DNA of 64,000 nucleotides, taken from Dryococelus australis (Eukaryota; Arthropoda; Insecta; Phasmatodea; Phasmatidae). Shown piece by piece: positions 1-11,672 of this stretch (position 1 is the first letter of the stretch; the number at the start of each line of letters is the position of its first letter). Under the pieces are notes generated by a model that saw only the letters and a program-made list of their open reading frames with translations, did no database searches and was not told the DNA's origin. The translations under genes and the position numbers were made by a program. The stretch spans positions 228,730,765 to 228,794,764 of the forward strand of contig CM056993.1 of the NCBI GenBank assembly GCA_029891345.1, given 5' to 3'.

Positions 1-1726
1 AGCAATGACACCATTAACATAATTTTCAGTACATTAATAGTCTAGTAGATGTTTGTACTTAAAAACTTAAATAAATATATTATTCAGCAAAAAAAAATAA
101 TCTTAATGCTTTTTGGATGTATCACAAAGCACTACATACAATATTTTATAACATTTGTACCCCTGTCAACTGTGGAATGTCTGCCATTTGCGAGTTTTTT
201 GCCTGCTCTTTACAATTTTCTGTTAGCACTTAGTTAACGTGTGGGTATGAACTGATGGATTATTTCTTCTCTTCTGCTATTGAAACTTTTATGCCTTCTG
301 TTGTGCCCATGGGTATAACAGAACATAACAGAAATTGGGTATATTGTAGGGATGGCTTAATAAACGCAGAAATGAATTTGCAGGCATGCAGTCGCAACAC
401 GCCATTATAGGCTACAACGTATACACTAAGATGGTGCATATTTTTAACGGCTCGTGTGAGACGTTCAACATGAATGTAGTCAGTTACATTGAAAACATTT
501 AGTGATTACAATATGTGATTTTGCTGAAGTTGCATCCGTGTAACTCTGAAATGGAGCTGCATAACCTACTTGTGTATATGACATTTTTGTTGCCAATCGT
601 CTTTATAACATGCTGTCGAAGTATGTCGGTTGAGTCGCGGAACATCCAGTATATGAAAATTTCTGTCGGAAAGGATGACATTCAGTAAGCTGCTGATAAC
701 ATACCACGAGTTCGAGTTAGATGTGTGCGAACTGCTGATAAGTCATCCCTGCAGAGAATCCACGCACCGTTAAGGGAACTTCTTACCTGGGACGACAGGG
801 TTGACGGGTTTGGAAAAATTGTGCCCCCTCTCCCACCCCCTCTCAATCTTGTATGTGTTTCCCGTTAGTACTTTCCAGCATTAATTTTGTAAAAATGTAG
901 ACCAGGGTATGTAAAGTTCTATGATTTTAGATGCAATGGTGCGAATACGTACTTTTCTCTGTAACCTTTCAAGAAGTGTTCAAAATTATTTTTTAGTACA
1001 TATTTTGTATTCGTACAACGTTTCTCTAGACATATGAATGTGAAAAGTTTAGTTGCAAAATACGAGTACAGTTACGTGTCTGCCTTTCAATAAATAAGAA
1101 AAAAATAATAATAAAGCAACAAAATGCTACTATAAAGAAAATACAATCTCACCAAAAAATTTGCATGGTTCCCTCTATGTACCAAGTTTTTTTTTCTGTG
1201 TGGGACTAGCATACTTCTTGTAGTTATGTGTCAAAATTCAAAACTAATATTAATTTCTCCGAGAGATCAGTAAAAACTTACTACTTTTGTCTTTTGAAGG
1301 TAAAATATCGCATATTGACACAAGATTAAATCTTTGGAAACTCTTCGAAATTGAGCACGATGCACAGACGCATCTGTTGCGCAGTGGCAAGTGTCACTGC
1401 TTCTTATGTATAGAATTCGCGTTCACTCTCCGTCATATCATTTGGGATTTCCCAAGTCGTAGTTGGGTAGGAATGAGCCGGCATAGGCCTACAAATTCTG
1501 GCTGACCTACAATTTTAATAGCACGAAAACTTCTGTGTATCATCAAACAGACAGATTACTTATTACAAGTTCAAACAATATCGTACGATATTGCAGGAAA
1601 TTCGTTTAAGAATTACTTCACGCATTGTAATTTTACAGGATATCGATCGATAGCTTACAGTATTTTTTGTACTGTATATTTTAAGCAATTTCTTGCGAAG
1701 TTAATAAATATTTATTTGTAGTGTCA
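1..1726. other. Non-coding flank, no gene seen
   Basis: AT-rich sequence with only short chance reading frames. No motif, splice-supported exon or repeat family was recognised on either strand. Confidence 0.5.
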
Positions 1727-1905
1727 CCTAAGACCATTCACGACTGGAACAGACTTATGAAAACCAATCTTTGAAAAAACACCCTAGCATTTAGCTGCAA
1801 GCATAATTAGTTTGTTTTACTAGTTATGCATGCAGCTAAATGCTAGGGTGTTTTTTCAAAGATTGATTTTCATGTATAAGTATATTCCAGTTGTGAATGG
1901 ACTAA
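1727..1905. repeat. Foldback hairpin (long inverted repeat)
   Basis: Positions 1765-1799 and 1831-1865 are perfect 35-bp inverted copies. The match continues imperfectly outward: both sides carry a version of CCATTCAC(g/a)ACTGGAA. It also continues inward as GCATAA/TTATGC. The whole unit is a hairpin of about 70-bp arms with a loop of roughly 20 bp. It could be a small foldback transposon or a local inverted duplication. No target duplication was resolved. Confidence 0.85.
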
Positions 1906-2751
1906 ATTACTTTCTAGCAACTAGTTTCCAAAAAAAAAATATTCGTGAAAGTAGAAAAAAAAATTTAGTGTGTAGGTTTTTGTTAGTAACTTCAACAATA
2001 ATGAAGATATTTGAACGAATCTTTGTAGACAGCTATTCTTTTGTTTGTATGAGACGTGACGACATCAGCGTCCAAACAACACTGCACTCGACACTCCATA
2101 CTAAAGACGTTGGCAATGATATAGATTTGTAAAATGTGCATGGGTCTGTTTTGTTGCCTGTTTTATTGTGGCGCGATCGTTTTGCCTCGTGACCTCGAGG
2201 CAGGGTGTGGCGAGTCAATCGGCGGTGGTGCGTGCGTATACATATCCTGTGTGTAGACAGATGATGTGACTCGTGACCGGAGAAGTGTGTGTTTCATTGC
2301 GCATGGCGACTGTGTAAGCAGCATTGATAGGAAATAGGGAATCAATGTCTCGGTGTAGTGTGGAGCAACACGTCTTACTTGTTCGGGCATACTGGAAAAC
2401 AAACACTATAAAGGTACCCGCCTACCTGTAGCTTTAACTGTGCTGCAGGGTGCGTGAAATACATGTGTTCCCTCGAAACTCTTTGTGCTGATCTACAAAA
2501 GGAACACTCACTTGATGGCAAGGCTGTTGAGTACTTTCAAAATGTCACGCATGTTAGTAACAACATTTCACATCGCTCCAAAATGGCTAAAAACAGTTTT
2601 TTTTTTTCACAGCTCTTTATCAAAAATTATACCCCTTAAATACATGCAAAACTAACAAAGAGCCCTGTACTGTGCCTTCCAACCGATTTTCCACTAATAA
2701 AATAATAGGGTCACTGCTGATAGTCCCATAGGAACACACAGTGCGACTATA
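1906..2751. other. Non-coding, slightly GC-richer island at about 2150-2440
   Basis: A stretch with more CpG and GC than its neighbours lies near 2150-2440. It carries overlapping short frames but no recognisable protein motif. It could be an old transposon remnant; no family was recognised. Confidence 0.35.
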
Positions 2752-2983
2752 TACTGTTCACGATAAAGTGAGCACGTTTTAGGCTCTAGATACTTCATTC
2801 TTTCTGCAATTTATTATCCTTTAACTACCTTTATAAATCAACATTGCCTTTTAAGTAATATACAAAGTGTATATATTCCATTGCACGAGGAAATTTACGT
2901 CTAAGGCTAAAATAAAATATATTTATTTACTATTATTCCAAATGAGAGAGCTTTCAAAAGTGCTCACTTTGCCGTGAATAGCC
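2752..2983. mobile_element. Short MITE with GGCTGTTCACG-type terminal inverted repeats
   Basis: The left end reads ACTGTTCACGATAAAGTGAG and the right end, read inward on the other strand, reads GGCTATTCACGGCAAAGTGA. The same ends occur on two longer copies at 61787-62203 and 62751-63169. The interior is non-coding and not visibly the same as in those copies. TATA flanks both ends and may be the target duplication. Confidence 0.7.
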
Positions 2984-3399
2984 TATAGAACACTGCACGC
3001 TAGTTCGGAGCCTTGTGCTTAACGGCGATGGCGCACTTGATGCGCGTAGCAATATAACCCTTATCGCTCCCGCGCTTCACGGCCTTGGACGCGGATAAAG
3101 CTACAGATAGGCGGGAACCTTATAGCATGTAATCAAAGATTCTGAGAAAACTTTGTGGGACAGAAATGCACCAAACAAGAACGTCATTTGGGCCCTGCTG
3201 GCGAAGAAGCTCGAAACCAAGTGGTTGTTGTTGGACACGAATAAAGGCGATCGTCTAAAGATGCAGCAGGAAACTGTCAAAGATGTGAGGCTTTGACTAT
3301 TCCCCTCTACAAAGAACGAAGTCACTGCGGCTTATTTCTCACGAAACCGGATTCTCGAAAATCACTTGTGAACGTGCAGCAAAACAAAAAAAGCCAATC
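2984..3399. other. Flank next to the Polinton insertion, no gene recognised
   Basis: Mixed-composition sequence with short frames containing stops. It might be a decayed coding remnant, but no family could be named. Confidence 0.3.
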
Positions 3400-3405
3400 T
3401 CTATG
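3400..3405. repeat. Left target-site duplication TCTATG of the Polinton
   Basis: TCTATG lies directly outside the left AGT terminus. The identical hexamer lies directly outside the right ACT terminus at 25215-25220. Six-bp duplications are the hallmark of Maverick/Polinton integration. Confidence 0.9.
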
Positions 3406-5652
3406 AGTAGTATGGGCGTGTATGTTCTAACTTAGTTTTAATTAATCAGATTGCGATTTTATATCGAATTGATTGATCCAATTAATCCGTTAATTAATCT
3501 GCAATCTATCCAATCAATTTTTGATAATTGTTAACCCGCTAATCTAAAATCAATTTGATGAAATATGATTAATGAATTTAAAAAAAATAATTAAAAATTC
3601 TTATTTTTTTATTTATAAAAAAATATTTTTGTGGGAGTGTATACATATGAAATGTGTGATATATATGTATATATATTTATATATATACCCCTTTCCAAAC
3701 ACATCACACCTCAGTACAACACCAGATGTCCAAGGGTTAACATCGATGCTGCCGCTATCCAACAAAAATAAAAATAAAGAACCCTTATCAAACATACCAT
3801 ATATACACTCCCACAAAAATATTATTTTTATAATTAAAAAAAAGGAATTTTAAAAATTTTAATTATATATATATATACAGTGTAGTATTTAATAATGTTA
3901 TTGAGGAGGGAAGCACAGGAGTTCCTCCCCTTTCGGCCCGGAAGCGACTGAGGAAGGGGGAGAGAGAGCAGCATCAAGTCATGTGTAGTGTGGCCAGCAT
4001 CTGTATGTCGACTGAGGTTATGCGAAACGGTAGAGTTCCAAAATACATATTTTGTTTAAAACTAATTATATACAAATAATACGCTGAAATTCACAATTGC
4101 AGTTTACTTACCTGCCCTGAATGCTAGGAATATAATTTATGACAAACAACTGAGACTTGTACAATGCACATAAAATATTCGCTCCTCGACAAACATAATA
4201 TATTGAATTCTAAATGAATAAAAGTTAGATAACAAATTACCATTCGTAAATATTCTTAGTGTACTGACTGAGGGATAAGACAGGTATTATGTGAAATGGC
4301 GGAAATGCATGGTTCTTGAATTGTAATAAATTAATGATTTGATATAGCAAAGTACTAAAAATTATGTTTTATAGAACATGTCATAAATAAATTAAATGTC
4401 TTACCCCGATTGCAATGCCAGAAGTTGCAATGTTTAAAAAGCTCTGGATAACTGCTTGAATAGCACATATTTAATTTATTAAATGCATGAAAATATAAAG
4501 GAATTATACCAAGTCCAGATGAACGACAGCCAACAGAGCCTAGTTCCAGGTGAAAAGTCAATTACCGCCCCAGCGATTGTGGTGTTATAAAGAAAACAAA
4601 CAAGGTACTACTTACTAGAATTTTATCTACCAATCTAAATGTTATATATTAATGAGTTATTAAATTCGCACAAATTTAACAAGGTAAACTGATTAAATAC
4701 ATGAAGTCGTACAACACAAGAAGGACATATTCTACAACAAAGTAATCAACAAAGGTGAGTTATGTAAAACACAATAAAATTATTTATTCTTGCTTACGAA
4801 TGGAGCACAAATTCAAAACACCAGTTTATATTTCCAATGGAAGCTAGTAACAATAGCATTCTAAACACACACATACCTTACAAACGAGGTGTTTTAACTA
4901 TCACATATACTTTAATATGGAACAATCTACCACTTTAACACAACAATGTGGAACATTTGAAATTAAATATAAACTGCGGTCAAAATAATATTACCTATAA
5001 AATCACTCATGCACATAGTTACAGAAAACAAACAACTTACCTCATTTTCATGTATAACCTAGAAAAATAATTTTTTTAAAATAACTATCTCACAAACGAC
5101 GTGTCCACATACATTTTCCTACTGTGAGAAGACATATTAAAAATAATTTTTGCTCAACTTCCATCAATACCCTACCAACTTTTGCAAGACGTGGTAAACA
5201 CTTTTCACTCATGTTTCTCGATAATCCATGTTTTCTGATATCAGACGTTTTATAAAAAATAATGTGAAAAGCTATTAAACTATTGCACATAATTTCTGAG
5301 AAAATTAAGAATTTGTGAATACTAGCTAATCATGGCTTAGCTGAACGACTTGAATTAAACATCCCACACATTTCCTCAAAATTTAATTAATTTTTGAAAA
5401 TAATAGTAAGATTAAAAAATAATACACGGCCATATACGTTTAATGTCTTTACAGAATCACACTTCTTACTGCATTCTGAGAATTAAATTACTAACTCACA
5501 TAACTTCCACCGAAAGCCTAATGCAGTGAAAGTTTACCAAGTCTCACAGGTGAAGTGAACACTTTATCCAAGCGTAGATGAATTTCAGAAACAGAAATAA
5601 CACACATGTTTTCCAATATCATGTGTTTTATAAACTATCACATTTTATGTTC
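3406..5652. repeat. Left terminal inverted repeat of the Polinton
   Basis: Over about 2.2 kb this region is the inverted counterpart of 23011-25214. Landmarks match in inverted order. They include the TATTTAATAATG(t/g)TATTGAGGAGG block, the block around the CCACAATCGCTGGG-type sequence (4560-4590 against 24125-24150), and GTAGATGAATTTCAGAAAC (5574-5592) at the inner end. Similarity stops just after 5652. The arms are clearly diverged, so the insertion is old. No gene is visible inside. Confidence 0.9.
3616..3828. repeat. Locally inverted block inside the left Polinton TIR, bounded by 27-bp inverted repeats
   Basis: Everything around this block is inverted relative to the right TIR. However, 3688-3793 (key sequence CACATCACACCTC, AAGGGTTAACATCGATG, AACCCTTATCA) runs in the same direction as its partner at 24845-24950. 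The block is bounded by AATATTTTTGTGGGAGTGTA at about 3622-3641 and its inverse at about 3803-3822. This is the footprint expected from recombination between short inverted repeats flipping the middle. Confidence 0.8.
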
Positions 5653-6646
5653 TATCTCCGGAATCCTGCCCTCCATCCGTGTAGGACATCCAAATCCCTG
5701 GATGGTCAAGAACTGGCCGAATGTGCTGTTAGGGAACACACACTGACCACCCACCTAGGTTTTGTATTATCTCTGCACTCTCAACCCCTCTCTCTACATC
5801 CCCTGTAGTCAGGGTCAAGAACCTTCACTCCTTTGTGATGTAGACCATTCAAAAACTTCACAGTGTCGCCTGCTAATGTTTCTTCCTTGCAAATATAACT
5901 TAAGAAATAAATTGCCCTGAAAGGTATACAATTATTTCCTAAAAATGATTAGTCACATCCCAAATGTATTTAAACTGAAGCAGTTGCTATGCCCTACCCC
6001 CCAAGGACGAAGCAAGGTGGACAAAATTAAAACTCAGCAGATCAAAATCCCGAAAGTAACAGGAACCCTCGTTCAAGCAGAAAGAGATTTGAAACCTTAA
6101 ATCAAAAGTGTACTTGAAATCAAAGTTCACTTTACACAAGTAAAAATTCATGAGCAGTTTCAAGAGTATTTGTTTAGAATTATTTTTCTCATATTTTCTT
6201 ACATGCTTTGTTTGCACTAACAACAACTTCTGATGATTCACTTAAAACATAAATATCTGTTAGTATCATACAATGATTATATTTTAAAAAGACATAAAAT
6301 TTTTATTTTTCAGAAAATACAAATATGAATAATTTTTAAGAAAATTGCAAATCACATTATATTTTTACTTTGACCAAACGCATATTTATATAAGGGCATA
6401 TAAGCCTCCATGATGATTCATTGGAGAAAATCACTGTAAAACATTGAAAGCAACCAACCTGAAATGGTGATTCTCTGTGTCTCCAGCATTGTAAAATGCA
6501 CCTGACATATTAATTTTAGTATAATTTTAGTTTAAACTACTGAATAAGTATAAAGTTCCACCAAAAATAAAAAGGCGAAAAGCTAACATTTTACTGTTAT
6601 TATCAAAATATTTCCCTTCTCTGGCAACATGACCATACATTACACA

Positions 6647-6705
<59 letters not shown>

Positions 6706-8204
6706 AGCCCACTAACATTCGATAATGGCCAAAAGTTATAGTATGGTATTATGCTTGATTCGAAACAAGCAATAATATTAAATAGAGGGATTTACTGAGA
6801 TCCAAACAACAGGTTGGATAATCATAAACCAACCAACAAAATTATTCTCGTTTGTTTTGCCTGGATATTCCCATGTTAATTCAAATTCTCTGAGCCTTTT
6901 ATAAGAAAATTCCTTGCGTAACGAACTTTAGAATGAGGCCAAACACATTATGCCTCCTGATTAATTTAGCTTATTCAAATTAAATCCAGCAAGAAAACAA
7001 CCATGTATTAAAAATTTTATGGCTAGGTAGAACTTTAACTGCTATGTAAATACTCTTGGAAAACACAATACTCCTATTTAAGAAGGCACATTTCTTGTCG
7101 CAAGGCTAGCAATTTTAAAATATAATTTAAAAAATATTCCAAGTTTTACTTAAATGACCTGAAATATTCTCAACTTTAAATTATTAAAACTTTTCTTGCT
7201 AAAATGGCGCCTGCCTCCTAACTCAGGACACCAAATATGCCTGATTCCTTTCTGCCATAAGGGCAAAGCTGAGATTTTTACTTGTATTAAATTACTTAAC
7301 TGGCTTGGTGATATCCTTCTACGGCAGTGTCAATCCGACCCCAATCCAGAGAGATCGCACCCACCTTTTAGACAAAACACAAACCAGTTCCCTTAGGAGG
7401 GATGCAAAATACCCCTGGACAATGGAACATTTAATGGCCTTTTAAGGAAATTTCTGTTGAAGGTAACCATTCCCCTATATAGAGGTGACATTATTGCTGT
7501 TCAATCATTTGGTTTGAAGCAGAAATGTGTCCATGTATTGGGTGCACATGTGATCACACATCACAATTATCCCGAAGTTCAAGCAGATTGCAGGATCTGA
7601 TGTCACGAGCACGCAAAACCCAGATTGGCCTACTGGCTAGGGGGCGGCTGATGACACAGGCATAGTTACTCGAACCAACTAGTCATGCTTGCCATACGTG
7701 CTCGAAGCAAGCTAGTGCAAAGATGAAACTCGGAACTGCTCCTATAGTCCACCCAGGTGACAGCAAGATCGAATGCAGCAGCCCACCCTGGTCTGCACCA
7801 TAATCGGGTACAAACAGCTGGTATGTGGTAGATTCCATGTCCTCCTCACATTTTTTGGGCAGGTAAAATTCAATTTTTCGAGAAGATAAGCAGTAAAATT
7901 TTCAAGTTACTATGTGGTCAAAAATACTTAATTTTTCATGTGAGGCGTCACACAATTCTGGCAAACATTATCCAGTTTCCAAGACATATAACATTAAAAA
8001 TAAAATATGTAACAGATTACCGCTCAAATGCTAATCCAAACAAACACTAATCAAATGAAAAAGTAATCCAATAAAATGCTACTCCAATGAAACTGTAAGC
8101 CAAAAAAACAAATGGAATTATTTCACAAGTGCAATTAATTAAATACTCAATAATTGTACATCTAAACCTTATCAATAAAAGACTAAGGATGAGTGTTTCC
8201 CTTT
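5653..8204. other. Polinton interior between left TIR and integrase, no gene recognised
   Basis: Apart from a TA microsatellite this 2.5-kb stretch has only short frames. 7200-7400 has a 66-codon plus-strand frame of unknown origin. 7590-7860 is GC-richer. Nothing resembles DNA polymerase B or a packaging ATPase. Confidence 0.4.
6645..6703. repeat. (TA)n microsatellite
   Basis: Uninterrupted TA dinucleotide run of nearly 60 bp inside the Polinton. Confidence 0.97.
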
Positions 8205-8975
8205 TTAAAGGATATTATCAACAAAATATTCAATTGGTGAAGCAACTTTCTGCAATTCGTAATCATAAAATCCGCCTTTAATAGGCTGTCCATCATAGGT
8301 TTCGAAATAATATACTCTAGGAAACGACTGTCTAACTGAAATAATTTTTAATATTTCATAAGACCAATAAGTAGTTTTTTTTTTTTTTTTTTTGGCTAAC
8401 TTTGAAGTTCTGCTCTCTCTCATCGAATACTTTAACATGATTATAAATGGTTTTCATCAATCTATGGTCCCTAAACTTTTTGGGTGACATCTTTATAATT
8501 CGATGATATCTCGAAATATAAAATTTTATTATTTCAGGCAAAACATTTTCCCAATTGTAAGTCCCCTTCGACGTGAAATACTTTTATATTAGCTGTTTAT
8601 TCGATTTGTCGAATCTCTCGGCTACTGAAGCTTTAAGTTCAGAATATATTACATAATGATTGATCCCGTATTCAGCCATTAGTTTCTGGAAAGAAACTTT
8701 AAAAATCTCGGTCCCGTTCTCGGTTCGAAGCAATTTTGTTGTTCTTGCTACTATAATGGTTTTAATTGCAGTGGTAACTTGTTTCTCAGTATTTTTCTTC
8801 ACAGGTATACCCAAAGCATATTTGAAATAAATATCTATTGTGGTTTAAATATACTTGTATCCCTTATTCTGTTATGAAAGCAATGTCATTTCATACAAAT
8901 GGGCTTGAAAATGATCATTTATACAATGAGTAATTGCTGTTTTTCTGGGAAATCTTACCCTGCAGGGGCCTGGCA
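8205..8975 (-). pseudogene. Polinton retrovirus-type integrase, broken
   Basis: A minus-strand remnant of the rve-family DDE integrase that inserts Polinton DNA. Fragments in order from the N-terminus are: RFPRKTAITH; FQAHLYEM, where families of this type have an Asp at the His position (first catalytic residue); IDIYFKYALGIPV; TENG, where TDNG is usual (second catalytic residue); SVAERF, keeping the catalytic Glu; RYHRIIKMSPK; and a C-terminal module with VYYFETYDGQPIKGGFY. This order and the C-terminal motif match the integrase group typified by worm F54H12.3. There is an in-frame stop near 8890-8850 and frame changes near 8580 and 8390, the latter at a poly-A/T run. Two of three catalytic residues look substituted, so it cannot be active. 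It lies tail-outward, next to the PY-like gene on the same strand. Confidence 0.88.
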
Positions 8976-8989
8976 TTCTTGCGCAAATC

Positions 8990-10260
8990 TTACGGAACTT
9001 TATTAGTAATATAACCTTCTTCTATCAGCTCTTCAACAATAGAAACAATTTTGTTTGTATATGAATTATTTCCAAAGACCCTCTCGAAGCAATGAGAAGA
9101 TTTAATCTGCTTGCACCAACTTATTAGGATTGTTCCTATATACAGGATATAATCGATTGCCAATTTTATCTCTATATATTCCCCTTCCAACAATATTCCA
9201 TAATAAATGTAGTTTTGGGTGGTTTTCATCTCCTGAATAATTATTTACAATCGTACAGAGGAAAAGTCCTTTATATTTCTCTAAATCGGTGTCGGTATTT
9301 CCATTTGGAATGTTTTAAAATAATAATTCAAACAATCCTTCACTCACATAAGTTATGTAATCACCAACTTGAATTCTATTCTAAAGTAAAAACCTAATTA
9401 CTGAATCTCCCAGGAACCATATGTTTCCATGTCGATATTCACCAAATATCGCATAGTGCATAGGTGAAGAATGTTTTAAATCTAAATAACTTTGTGCTAA
9501 ATGAGAATGGTTTTGCTTTTTCTTCTTTGAAGGTTCCTCCAATTTAATTTTAAATGGGATTTCTTTAGAAAAAGTCAATACATTATGTAGTGTATCCATT
9601 CTATTTGTAACAGGTTCAAATATTTCTTAATTTAAAACATCCTGTTCAATTTGGACTCGTTTAGCTTGTAAATATTTCTCCTTTATAGCAGATGTAACAT
9701 TATGTAAATCCAAAGCTGAGTCAGACATTTTTTGATTATGTTTTCTAGGTGTAACACTAGGTCGAGTAGTCTGTGCCTTTTCAATCTTATCGATTTTACT
9801 TAGAATTGCTTAAAATTTACTTATAATTTTAGCTCATAAGTCATTAATTAAATAATTGATTTGTGTTTCCAAATCATTATTTTGTTTTCTCAAATCTGTT
9901 TGCGAATACAACACTTATATATTGTGTTATCTCTTCCATTCATGTTTCAAGTTGTTTTGCAGTAGTAGATACTAACTACTTCATTAATTACAAATCTTAG
10001 ATTATTTTGCATTTCTAAAGTTGTGTTATAAGAAATGTGTTTATCATAATGTTGAAGTTCTTAGTTATCCCATTTAAAGATTCTTTTATTCTAAGTTCAT
10101 TACTTTGCTATTTATTCAGAGTATTGGTTAAAATTTTTGCAATTACACTCGTTCCCTTATAAGCATTATCATTCCCATCAATCTACTTTATTAACTGCTC
10201 TTGCATATCAGTATATTGTGATTTAAATACGCTTAGTGTAATAGTGTTCAAGTTTTCCAT
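8990..10260 (-). pseudogene. Polinton PY-like protein with N-terminal coiled-coil region, broken
   Basis: One decayed minus-strand gene. The start is probably the ATG at about 10260 (MENLNTITLS). An N-terminal half of about 170 codons is rich in Asn, Lys, Ile and Leu and looks like a coiled coil. It is followed by SDSALDLHNVTSAIKEKYL, EIFEPVTNRMDTL, then HYAIFGEYRHGNIWFLGDS, YVSEGLFELLF and near the end a GNNSYTNKIVSIVEELIEEG block. This series of a small 'Y-G-I...G' strand, G-L-x-E-L and N-x-I-V-S-I-x-E-E-L fits, from memory, the uncharacterised PY proteins of insect Polintons. At least five stops and two frame changes interrupt it. Function in the family is unknown; a structural or assembly role is only a guess. 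Confidence 0.7.
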
Positions 10261-10314
10261 GTAAAATTTACTTAATGCTTCATATCTTTCACAGCCATAC
10301 CTGCATTACGTAAT

Positions 10315-10816
10315 ATACAGGATGAGTATATGAGTGGTTTCACGTGGATGCTCCTGACCCTATATCTACATGTTGTACCAGTTTATCTTACCATTTGTAG
10401 GAACGTCGTTTTGCCCAAAGTGAATGTGATTTGCCCTGTATACAGAGATACGGTTTTCTGCCCTTTCTTTTTTCAACCCCCCCCCCCCTCCCTGGTTTCT
10501 GGAATCCCTTATTTGGACACGCTTTCAAAGTTTCACATGTTTCATCAGTTAGAATAATTGGTGGGGGGAGGCTGGTGTGTCACACCATTAGCACTTAGAT
10601 GTTCGCAGATACCTTAACAATATATTACCGAAATGTTGGATTGGTTGTGGAGCAGTTTGGGTCGCTCATGGTTGTCACATTGAACATTTATGAAGATATG
10701 GTAAACAAACTTCACACTTCTATAGTTCAACTGATTGGTCAGCAAAGGTTGTAGGTTGTTTGGTTCGATATTTTAGACCTTCAAATTTGGGGTATTATTT
10801 TATACTAATCCTGTAT
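10315..10816. mobile_element. Nested non-autonomous DNA transposon (ATACAGGAT ends)
   Basis: The left end reads ATACAGGATGAGTATA and the right end, read inward, ATACAGGATTAGTATA: 15 of 16 bases match. The interior of about 0.5 kb includes a plus-strand frame with PKCWIGCGAVWVAHGCHIEHL-like content (10630-10690). That resembles the fused remains of an IS630/Tc1/mariner-type transposase C-terminus. It sits in the divergent intergenic region between the PY-like and PLA2-like genes. No target duplication was resolved. Confidence 0.6.
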
Positions 10817-11612
10817 GTCCATTCAAATCACAATTCCTATTGCGATTTTTAGTTTTACAGGTATTGTAATTATTGTGTTTATACCAATATGTCCAAACTT
10901 TAAAATACTCATTATTCTTCATCGGGAATTAAAAAACTGTCAAATCCACACTTATATCTCACTCTATTTAAGGAAAGTGGTGGTGTAATTAGCAGAAAAC
11001 CATACATGTTTTTCCAATAGTAAAAACATATATTTTAATATTTGAAAATATCATATTGGCCAAAACATGGTCATTGTAAGTATGTTGTAGATATTTACTG
11101 TAAATTTTAAACACAATTATCATATTTGCATTATTGTGCAAATTATGTTTTGAAATATGTGTGTAACTTTATGTCAGGTAAAAACTATCAACGTTTGAAT
11201 GTCTAACAAAATTAAAATACTGTTGTAACCTGCAGTTTGCACCAAACATTACCAAATATAATTTCGGAATTGGGCAATGCCTCATTTGGCGGCACTGTAT
11301 CTTCTTTATTAGTATAAGAGAATATCGAATTCATTCAATTAACGACAAAATCTTCGCTAATCGCAAATATTTATCTTATTGTATAGTTTGAGAACACCAG
11401 TATACGTTTCCAAACTTAAGTACATTTGGAAGGTCCAACATCGGCATAATAATGCAAATTTTTCCATGTGAAGAAGGAACCCTTATTATACAATGTATAT
11501 TTGGATGTAAAAACCTCCATGTTTCTCTTCAATTGTTTTCTTTTGTATTTGCAATCACCAGAAGATGCACAATGTACTGTAACCTATTACCTTAAAAACT
11601 ATAAATCCAGGT
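10817..11612. other. Divergent intergenic region of the Polinton
   Basis: About 0.8 kb of AT-rich sequence between the left (minus) and right (plus) gene blocks. No P-loop (GxxxxGK[ST]) of a packaging ATPase was found in the frames I inspected. It probably held promoters for both gene blocks. Confidence 0.4.
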
Positions 11613-11641
11613 CTATATATATATATAGGTTTGCATTCAGT
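11613..11641 (+). promoter_or_regulatory. Candidate core promoter (TATA box plus initiator) of the virion gene block
   Basis: CTATATATATATA at 11613-11625 is followed about 25 bp downstream by TTCAGT at 11636-11641, an arthropod-type initiator (TCAGT). The first ATG of the PLA2-like gene follows at 11673. Spacing is right for RNA polymerase II; this is inferred from sequence only. Confidence 0.5.
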
Positions 11642-11672
11642 TGAAAATAATTGCTTGTACTAAACATATCAA

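Noticed and set aside
6527-6718. Tyr-Ile repeat peptide frame
   Set aside because: Translation of the TA microsatellite.
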